DNA from: Planctomyces sp.
Lineage (GTDB): Bacteria > Planctomycetota > Planctomycetia > Planctomycetales > Planctomycetaceae
Assembly: GCA_016795105.1 (NCBI GenBank)
Contig: JAEUIH010000024.1
Location: 1-64,000 of the forward strand
Length of the DNA stretch: 64,000 bases
Direction of reading: 5' to 3'
How positions within the stretch are numbered: position 1 is the first letter of the stretch; each line of letters opens with the position of its first letter. The notes under the pieces were generated by a model. That model ran no database searches and was not told where the DNA came from. It saw only the letters and a program-made list of their open reading frames with translations. The position numbers and the translations under genes are program-made. This document shows, piece by piece, positions 35,444-42,253 of the stretch.

Positions 35444-37855
35444 ATGAAATCCATTACGTCACTCTTTTCGACCACCGCCATATGGCTGAGCATTACTTTG
35501 CTGGCCTCAGCCGCGCCTGATGAAAAAGGTCCGAAGAATCCAGATTTTACAGCGGGTGACGTCATCTCGGCGGAGGCAAAGCACGACTGGAATCTTGGTC
35601 CGACCGGCTTGCGTGGTTGGATGTTCTGTGACAAACTCGTGACAACCGATGCGCGACAGATCGCGATCACAGCCGTTGATGATGGTTCGCCGGCAGACGG
35701 AGTAATTGCCGTTGGTGACGTAATTCTTGGTGTCGGTGGCAAACCGTTCTCCTTCGACCCTCGGACAGAGTTTGGACGTGCGATTACAGCGGCAGAGTCA
35801 GACAGTGGCGGCGGTCGACTTGTTCTGACTCGGTGGCGCTCCGGGAAAACGGAAGACGTCACGTTGACGTTGCCGGTCCTTGGATCATTTAGCACCACGG
35901 CACCGTTTGATTGTCCAAAGTCACAGCGCATCCTTACCAGGGGGCTCAAAGCACTCGCAACGCGCATGGCAGAACCGGACTATGCCGAGGTGACAGATCC
36001 GATCCCGCGGAGTTTGAACGCACTGGCCCTTCTGGCCGGTGGCGAAGCCTCTGACCTGCCATTGGTTCAGCGTGAAGCCCAGTGGGCGGCCGACTTTCGT
36101 ACGGACGATTTCAGAACATGGTATTATGGATATGTGATGATCTTTCTGGCCGAATACAAAACGGCTACAGGTGATGATTCTGTGCTTCCCGGGCTTCGGC
36201 GACTGGCAATGGAAGCCGCCAAAGGCCAGAGTGCGGTTGGCTCATGGGGGCACACATTTGCGCTGCCAGATGGACGACTGCGGGGCTACGGAATGATGAA
36301 TTCTCCCGGACTACCGCTCACAATCGGGCTTGTTCTGGCCCGGGACGCGGGTGTTGAAGCCCCGGAAATCACGCACGCTGTTGAACTCAGCTCAAAGCTC
36401 CTTCGCTTCTATACTGGAAAGGGAGCCGTACCCTATGGCGATCATGCCGCGTGGACAGAAACTCACGAAGACAATGGCAAGTGCGGAATGGCTGCCGTAC
36501 TCTTCAATTGTCTTGGCGAATCTCAGAGTGCGGATTACTTCACACGGATGGCGGTCGCGTCACATGGCAATGAGCGCGACTGTGGTCACACGGGTAACTA
36601 CTTCAATCTGCTGTGGTCATTGCCCGCGATCGGTCAGGCGGGTCCTCATGCAACAGGAGCCTGGATGCAGGAATTCGGCAGTTGGTATCACGACCTTGCG
36701 AGACGCCACGATGGAACATTCACACATCAAGGTCCACCCGAGCCCGACCACGACAGCTATCACGGCTGGGATGCCACAGGTGCTTACCTGCTCGCTTATT
36801 CGCTCCCACTCAGAAAAATCAGACTGACCGGTAAAATGCCAGGCGTGGTTCAGACACTGTCGCCGGAGATGGCTCAGAGCATCATCGCTGACGGTCGGGG
36901 ATGGGACAACAAAGATCGCAAAAGCTTCTATGAACAATTGACGGATACCGAACTGGTTGAGCGTCTCGCATCCTGGTCGCCCATTGTACGTGAGCGAGCT
37001 GCGATGGCGATCTCGTGGCGGAAAGATCCACCGATATCCGACGTCATCGCTTTGCTGGATTCAGACAGTGTGGATGCTCGAATCGGCGCTTGTCAGGCGC
37101 TGGAGGAGTTACGAGGAGATGCGGCACCTGCTGTTCCGCAGCTTCTCCCTGCACTCCGGCACGAAGATCTCTGGCTGCGTGTCCGAGCCGCATCAGCACT
37201 CGCGGCCATCGGAAAGCCCGCCGTTTCAACGCTGCCGGAATTACTTGATCTGATTGCTCGTGCCCCGTCGCCGGAAGACCCAAGAGGTATGGAGCAACGG
37301 TTCGTCGCGTTTGCCGTATTTGGCCGGCTGCTGCCTCGACTACAGTCATTTGATGAAATCGACAAGGACCAGCTTCTGACAGCGATCGCTCAGGGGCTTC
37401 AGAACCAGGATGGTCGTGCCCGCAGTGAAATCAGTGATGTTTATGGGCGCCTCAGCTATCAACAGATTCGGCCTCTGTTGCCAGCGATCCTGGAAGGTAT
37501 CAAAACGCCTGCACCCAGCGGCGAGATGTTTGCCGATGGCGTGCGGCTGAACGGCTTGAAAGTGCTGGCATCTCATCACATCGAAGAAGGCATGCAGGCC
37601 GCTGCTGACTATTTGCGCACTCAGAACCCGTGGGCCAGCGAACATCGAACTCCGGAGATTCTGGCAGTGTTTGAAGCCTATGGTGCCGAAGCCCGTGTCA
37701 TCATCCCTCACCTCGAAGAAACGGCGGCCATTTTTGATAAGGGTGAAGTCGATTTCCCGAGAAACCTGAGCAAGCAGAAGGCCAGGGCCGTCCGCGACGC
37801 CATCCGAAAGATCAAGTCGGCACAGGATCATCCGGAACTCAGGTCCCTGAAGTAG
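35444..37855 (+). CDS. Exported DUF6288-like protein with PDZ and HEAT-type repeats
   Basis: 803 aa. Signal peptide 1-23 (ITSLFSTTAIWLSITLLAS). A PDZ-like segment lies at about 77-120 (DDGSPADGVIAVGDVILGVGG). The middle (about 180-460) matches DUF6288-type helical-barrel content: GYGMMNSPGLPLTIGLVLARDAG, DCGHTGNYFNLLWSLP, HDSYHGWDATGAYLLAYSLP. The C-terminal third is HEAT-like helical repeats (DARIGACQALEELRGDAAPAVPQLLPAL and LRVRAASALAAIGKPAVSTL). Function unknown; the alpha/alpha barrel suggests a glycan-active fold, which is inference. Same strand as the esterases with 169 bp between. Confidence 0.82.
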   Translation: MKSITSLFSTTAIWLSITLLASAAPDEKGPKNPDFTAGDVISAEAKHDWNLGPTGLRGWMFCDKLVTTDARQIAITAVDDGSPADGVIAVGDVILGVGGKPFSFDPRTEFGRAITAAESDSGGGRLVLTRWRSGKTEDVTLTLPVLGSFSTTAPFDCPKSQRILTRGLKALATRMAEPDYAEVTDPIPRSLNALALLAGGEASDLPLVQREAQWAADFRTDDFRTWYYGYVMIFLAEYKTATGDDSVLPGLRRLAMEAAKGQSAVGSWGHTFALPDGRLRGYGMMNSPGLPLTIGLVLARDAGVEAPEITHAVELSSKLLRFYTGKGAVPYGDHAAWTETHEDNGKCGMAAVLFNCLGESQSADYFTRMAVASHGNERDCGHTGNYFNLLWSLPAIGQAGPHATGAWMQEFGSWYHDLARRHDGTFTHQGPPEPDHDSYHGWDATGAYLLAYSLPLRKIRLTGKMPGVVQTLSPEMAQSIIADGRGWDNKDRKSFYEQLTDTELVERLASWSPIVRERAAMAISWRKDPPISDVIALLDSDSVDARIGACQALEELRGDAAPAVPQLLPALRHEDLWLRVRAASALAAIGKPAVSTLPELLDLIARAPSPEDPRGMEQRFVAFAVFGRLLPRLQSFDEIDKDQLLTAIAQGLQNQDGRARSEISDVYGRLSYQQIRPLLPAILEGIKTPAPSGEMFADGVRLNGLKVLASHHIEEGMQAAADYLRTQNPWASEHRTPEILAVFEAYGAEARVIIPHLEETAAIFDKGEVDFPRNLSKQKARAVRDAIRKIKSAQDHPELRSLK

Positions 37856-37871
37856 TATGACGAACAGTACG

Positions 37872-38015
37872 ATGCCGCGATTCTATATCGCATCCCTCTT
37901 CGTGTGTCATGCCACGGAGCAGCCGACGATCGTCCACATGCTTGCCGACGATCTGGGCTGGGGCGATTTCGGTTGTTACAATTTGCGATCCTCTGTCTGC
38001 ACACCCACGCGTTAA
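37872..38015 (+). pseudogene. Sulfatase N-terminal relic with premature stop
   Basis: 47 codons read as a sulfatase start: PTIVHMLADDLGWGDFGCYN with the metal Asp pair, then directly SSVCTPTR, the formylglycine motif, with a stop (38013-38015) right after the Arg. The next codons read AMLTGR before another stop, the residues that normally follow (TRAAMLTGR). About 40-50 residues between the two motifs are missing and the remaining ~400 aa of the enzyme are absent. Twenty-four bases later the peptidase gene begins. Confidence 0.85.
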
Positions 38016-38039
38016 GCCATGCTCACCGGACGATAATCC

Positions 38040-40316
38040 ATGAATGACAGACTACTGACGGCCGTCCTTTTTCTTTTCACTGCGAACTGTTCACTCGCCC
38101 AACAGGCCTCTACGGAAACACTTTCCGTCGAATCAATCTACGGCGACAAAGCAGTTTCGGCGAAATCCTTCAACGCCGCGTGGGCGACGGATGGCCACAG
38201 CTACGCGGTTCAGGAGAATTCTGCGGGACAGTCTGAAGGTGATGCAGAAGATGCGGCCAAAGACATTGTCCTGCTGGATGCGGTCACCGGCGAGAAGAAG
38301 ATCCTGGTTAAGTCATCGCAGCTGATTCCTGCGGGAAGCGAGAAGCCTCTGTCTGTGTCATCGTATGAATTTTCTGCTGATCGTTCTCAGGTGTTGATCT
38401 ACACGAACACCAAACGAGTCTGGCGTCAGAATACTCGCGGCGACTACTGGGTGCTGAATCTGGCAACAAATACTCTGCAGAAAGTTGGAAGCAGCCGACC
38501 AGAGTCATCGCTCATGTTTGCGAAGTTTTCACCGGATGGAAACTCGGTAGCGTATGTCCACGACAGAAACATCTATGTGGAAGACATCAAGTCTCAAGTC
38601 GTCGTACCAATCACGAAAACTGATGGTCCTCACATTATCAATGGTACGTCTGACTGGGTGAATGAAGAAGAGCTCAGTATTCGAGACGGATTTCGCTGGA
38701 GCCCCGATGGCAGCCAAATCGCGTATTGGCAGTTCGATACAACGGGCGTGCCGGAAATGACAATGATTGACAACACGGCTGGCCGATATCCGAAGCTGAT
38801 TACGTTTCCGTATCCCAAGGCGGGGCAGAAAAATTCTTCCTGCAGGATTGGCGTCGCTGATCTTGCGACCAATCAAACGAGCTGGGTTCCGCTGGCGGGC
38901 GACCCTCGAGAGCACTATGTGGCCCGCATTGAGTGGGCTCCGAAGAAGGACGGCCATTCTGCAGAACTTGTTCTGCAGCAGCTCAATCGTCTGCAAAACA
39001 CGAATCGCGTTCTGAAGTGGAATTCGGCAACACAAGAGGCAAACGAAATCTTCGTTGAACGAGACGATGCATGGGTTGATGTGCACGACGAGATGTTCTG
39101 GCTGTCCGATGCGAAACACTTTACATGGCCCAGCGAGCAGGATGGGTGGCGTCGTATTTATCTTGTCAACAGCAGCACGGGAGCAAGAACGCCTTTGACT
39201 CCAGCGAATGTCGATGCGATTGAATTAGTAGCCGTCGATGAATCCAGTCAATTAGCGTATGTGATTGCATCGCCGGAAAATGCAACCCAGCGATATCTTT
39301 ACAAGGCAAATCTTGATGGGTCTGGATGGCAACGTCTTTCGCCGGAATCACAACCGGGAACTCACGGCTATCGCATTTCTGCTGACAGAAAGTTTGCCGT
39401 TCACACGTATTCCAGTCTGACCACAGTACCAACAATTGATTTGGTTTCGCTGCCTGATCACAAGACGATCCGTGTGCTTGAGGCGAACGAAAAGCTGGCT
39501 GAGCATGTTGCAAAGCACTGCACTGCTTTGGCCAGATTCCAGCAGGTCGAAATCGAAGATGGTGTGAAACTGGATTCGTGGGTCATTGAACCAGCAGTCA
39601 TGGAACCCGGGAAGAAGTACCCCCTGTTGATTTATGTTTATGGTGAACCCGCAGGAACCACTGTCGTGGACCAATGGATGGGGTCAAGCTTTGAGTGGTA
39701 TCAAATGCTGGCTCAGCAGGGCTACATTGTCATGAGTTTTGATAATCGCGGCACGCCGGCTCCAAAGGGGCGCGATTGGCGAAAGAGCATCTATCGAAAA
39801 ATTGGCATCAATGCTTCGATCGATCAGGCCGCGGCTGTCAGAAAGGTGTTGGCCGACAATTCGCATCTTGACCCGGCGCGAGTCGGTGTTTGGGGGTGGA
39901 GCGGCGGAGGATCGATGACGCTGAACGCCATGTTCCGCTATCCGGACTTGTATTCGACCGGAATTTCGATCGCTCCGGTCCCTGACCAGTTGGGTTATGA
40001 CACTATCTATCAGGAACGCTACATGGGGCTGCCTTCTGACAACCCCGAAGGATACCGAGATGGCTCGGCGATTCACATTTGTCACCAGCTGAAAGGAAAG
40101 CTGCTGCTGATCCACGGAACTGGAGACGACAACTGCCACTACGCGACGATGGAACAGCTCATCGACAAATTGATTGAGCACAATAAACAGTTTGATATGT
40201 TGTCGTACCCCAATCGAACTCACGCAATTCGTGAAGGGAAAAACACGACTCTGCACTTGCGAACTTTGATGACAAACTACTTGTACACCAACTTGCCTCG
40301 AGGGCCACGCGAGTAG
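38040..40316 (+). CDS. Dipeptidyl peptidase IV-like serine peptidase (S9B), exported
   Basis: 758 aa. Signal peptide 1-20 (TAVLFLFTANCSLAQ). N-terminal beta-propeller (about 40-510) with the Glu motif SDWVNEEELSIRDGFRWSPD that anchors substrate N-termini in DPP-IV. C-terminal alpha/beta-hydrolase (about 510-755) with FDNRGTPAPKGRDW, nucleophile Ser621 in GVWGWSGGGSM, Asp696/697 in IHGTGDDN, and His728 in PNRTHAIRE. The YGEP segment corresponds to the usual YxGP region. Predicted to release X-Pro/Ala dipeptides in the periplasm, consistent with proline/hydroxyproline scavenging by the island upstream. Confidence 0.94.
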   Translation: MNDRLLTAVLFLFTANCSLAQQASTETLSVESIYGDKAVSAKSFNAAWATDGHSYAVQENSAGQSEGDAEDAAKDIVLLDAVTGEKKILVKSSQLIPAGSEKPLSVSSYEFSADRSQVLIYTNTKRVWRQNTRGDYWVLNLATNTLQKVGSSRPESSLMFAKFSPDGNSVAYVHDRNIYVEDIKSQVVVPITKTDGPHIINGTSDWVNEEELSIRDGFRWSPDGSQIAYWQFDTTGVPEMTMIDNTAGRYPKLITFPYPKAGQKNSSCRIGVADLATNQTSWVPLAGDPREHYVARIEWAPKKDGHSAELVLQQLNRLQNTNRVLKWNSATQEANEIFVERDDAWVDVHDEMFWLSDAKHFTWPSEQDGWRRIYLVNSSTGARTPLTPANVDAIELVAVDESSQLAYVIASPENATQRYLYKANLDGSGWQRLSPESQPGTHGYRISADRKFAVHTYSSLTTVPTIDLVSLPDHKTIRVLEANEKLAEHVAKHCTALARFQQVEIEDGVKLDSWVIEPAVMEPGKKYPLLIYVYGEPAGTTVVDQWMGSSFEWYQMLAQQGYIVMSFDNRGTPAPKGRDWRKSIYRKIGINASIDQAAAVRKVLADNSHLDPARVGVWGWSGGGSMTLNAMFRYPDLYSTGISIAPVPDQLGYDTIYQERYMGLPSDNPEGYRDGSAIHICHQLKGKLLLIHGTGDDNCHYATMEQLIDKLIEHNKQFDMLSYPNRTHAIREGKNTTLHLRTLMTNYLYTNLPRGPRE

Positions 40317-40369
40317 TCTTCTGCACTGGTGCGAGTTGCCAAATGAGAATCACTGGAAGCTGATCATCA

Positions 40370-41257
40370 ATGACATTTTCAACGTTCCTCTCCCGGTCCG
40401 ACCACCTCATTCTCGATGGCGCAACTGGCACCGAACTCAATCGTCGGGGAGTAGAGACCGGGCTCCCGCTTTGGTCAGCCAATGCATTGATGAACGAACA
40501 CGATGCCGGAATCCTGCAGAACATCCACGAGGATTATCTTCGCGCAGGTGCGGACATCATCAGCACGAATACATTCCGCACGCACCGCCGTGCGCTCGCG
40601 CCCAGTGGAAATGCGGAGCGCGCCTTCGAACTCACCCGCCGCGCTGTTGACATTGCCCGTGCCGCGATTGCCAGTGTGCCTGCCGACAGACCGCGTTTTG
40701 TGGCGGGCTCGATCTCTACGCTCGAAGACTGCTACCGTCCCGACCTCGTCCCGCCCGATGATGAACTCCGCATCGAACATTCCGAGCGGATTCATCACCT
40801 CATCGAATGCGGCGTCGATTTGATTCTCATCGAGACTATCAACACGCTACGTGAAGCGATGATCATTGCCCAACTTGCTTTGAACACAGGCACACCCGCC
40901 ATCGTCAGCTTCGTTTGTGATCGCGGAGGTAAGATCCTTTCGGGCGAGACCCTTACTGAAGCGGCAGGGCAATTGCTCCCGCTTGGCATTTCAGCAATCG
41001 GCATCAACTGCGGACCGACGCCCTTTTTGGACAGGCCGCTGGCGGAACTAAGAGCTGCATGTGGAGAGTCTTTCCCGTTGATTGCTTATGGCAACATCGG
41101 TTACGCGGATGAAACCGTCGGCTGGATCAACACGGATTCCGAAACCCCCTGTGTGTATTGCGAACATGCATCTCACTGGCCTGCAAAGATCATCGGCGGA
41201 TGCTGCGGCACAACACCTGACCATATCAGGCAACTGGCAAAAGCGATACGGGAGTAA
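40370..41257 (+). CDS. Homocysteine S-methyltransferase family protein
   Basis: 295 aa (beta/alpha)8 barrel. N-terminus LILDGATGTELNRRGVETG is the family signature, followed by GADIISTNTFRTHRRAL, CGVDLILIETINTLREA and FVCDRGGKILSGETL. The zinc-binding Cys ligands appear in GINCGPTP and in GGCCGTTPDHI. Transfers a methyl group from S-methylmethionine, AdoMet or betaine-type donors to homocysteine; the donor cannot be told. Last gene of a run that begins near 38040 (53 bp gap) but is functionally unrelated to the peptidase. A hairpin follows at 41445. Confidence 0.93.
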   Translation: MTFSTFLSRSDHLILDGATGTELNRRGVETGLPLWSANALMNEHDAGILQNIHEDYLRAGADIISTNTFRTHRRALAPSGNAERAFELTRRAVDIARAAIASVPADRPRFVAGSISTLEDCYRPDLVPPDDELRIEHSERIHHLIECGVDLILIETINTLREAMIIAQLALNTGTPAIVSFVCDRGGKILSGETLTEAAGQLLPLGISAIGINCGPTPFLDRPLAELRAACGESFPLIAYGNIGYADETVGWINTDSETPCVYCEHASHWPAKIIGGCCGTTPDHIRQLAKAIRE

Positions 41258-41284
41258 CACTGGGCGCCGACCGTGTTGGCGACG

Positions 41285-41344
41285 TGGCCGTATTGTTGGC
41301 TTGGTGCCCGAATCGTTGCCGGGGTGCCCGTATTGTTGCCGGAT
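41285..41344. repeat. Imperfect 20-bp tandem repeat (three units)
   Basis: Units TGGCCGTATTGTTGGCTTGG (41285-41304), TGCCCGAATCGTTGCCGGGG (41305-41324) and TGCCCGTATTGTTGCCGGAT (41325-41344). The preceding 41271-41284 (CCGTGTTGGCGACG) looks like a degenerate fourth unit. The 20-bp period is not a multiple of three, so it is not coding repeats. Confidence 0.6.
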
Positions 41345-41444
41345 GGCTCGCTGGGATGTTCGACCTTCGGGATATGTTTGCAATACGGAGTGCAAGCCGT
41401 GGCACGACGGACAGGGCAGAAGCTCTGGGCCCTTAAACGCAAAG

Positions 41445-41468
41445 AAATCCCGAGGATGCTCGGGATTT
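41445..41468. terminator. Strong hairpin terminator
   Basis: Perfect 10-bp stem AAATCCCGAG / CTCGGGATTT with a GATG loop, 188 bp after the methyltransferase stop. The A-run before and T-run within the stem suit bidirectional intrinsic termination and would insulate the next sigma/kinase operon. Confidence 0.7.
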
Positions 41469-41644
41469 CGGGATAAACGCTGAGATTCTCATCGACAAAA
41501 TCGAGTCCAGCACTAATGTCGCAACCCATCGATCGCATCGAGCGAATTGGATTTCGGCACGCCTTCCAGCGTGCGGAATGGCCATGCAGAAAAAATTTCG
41601 AAAGATAAACTGGGGTCCTGTGTGTTACTGACAGAGGAAAACAG

Positions 41645-42253
41645 ATGCACCATTGGCCGGAAACGAATGAAAGCCTGATCTTACGGGTTAAAGACCCGGC
41701 GGATGCGGCTTCGTGGTCCGATTTTCTCTCAATTTACCGGCCAGTAGTGGTCCGGATGGCTTGTGGGAGGGGATTGCAGCACGCAGATGCCGACGACCTG
41801 GCACAGCAGGTTTTCCTGTCCGTCGCGAAAGCGATTGAGACCTGGGAGCCTGACTCGCGCCAGCCACCGTTTAGAGTATGGCTCTCTCGCATCACTCGCA
41901 ATGCGATCGTTAACGCGCTGACTCGTGGAAAACCGGACGCTCCCAGCGGCTCAACCAGTGTGCAGGAGATGCTGCGTGAATTGCCAGAACGAAATGATGA
42001 AACGCCCCGGCAGTTGATGGAGGAGAGTCGCCGCGAAGCCATGCGGTGGGCTTCCGACGAGATTCGAAGTGAATTCTCAGAAGTCACATGGGCCATGTTT
42101 TGGCTGACATCGATCGAAGGTGAGAGTGTTGCAGAGGTGGCTCGCCGACAGAGCAAAACACCTGGGGCCGTCTACATGGCGCGCTTTCGTGTGATGCAGC
42201 GATTGAAAGAAAAAGTGCTCGAAGTATCCGAAGTCTGGAGTGACGTAAAATGA
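41645..42253 (+). CDS. ECF sigma factor, planctomycete type
   Basis: 202 aa. Region 2: TNESLILRVKDPADAASWSDFLSIYRPVV, HADADDLAQQVFLSVAKAI, then FRVWLSRITRNAIVNALTR. Region 4: FWLTSIEGESVAEVARRQSKT, PGAVYMARFRVMQRLKEK. The region 2/4 spacing and the Ala-rich N-terminus match the planctomycete ECF subgroup. Its stop overlaps the ATG of the kinase gene (42250) by four bases, so sigma and kinase are translationally coupled. Confidence 0.93.
   Translation: MHHWPETNESLILRVKDPADAASWSDFLSIYRPVVVRMACGRGLQHADADDLAQQVFLSVAKAIETWEPDSRQPPFRVWLSRITRNAIVNALTRGKPDAPSGSTSVQEMLRELPERNDETPRQLMEESRREAMRWASDEIRSEFSEVTWAMFWLTSIEGESVAEVARRQSKTPGAVYMARFRVMQRLKEKVLEVSEVWSDVK

Larger units (their letters stand above)
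41258..41644. other. Intergenic region with tandem repeat and hairpin
   Basis: 387 bp holding a 20-bp tandem repeat (41285-41344) and a strong hairpin (41445-41468). No gene supported; the ATG at 41645 begins the next sigma factor. Confidence 0.5.
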
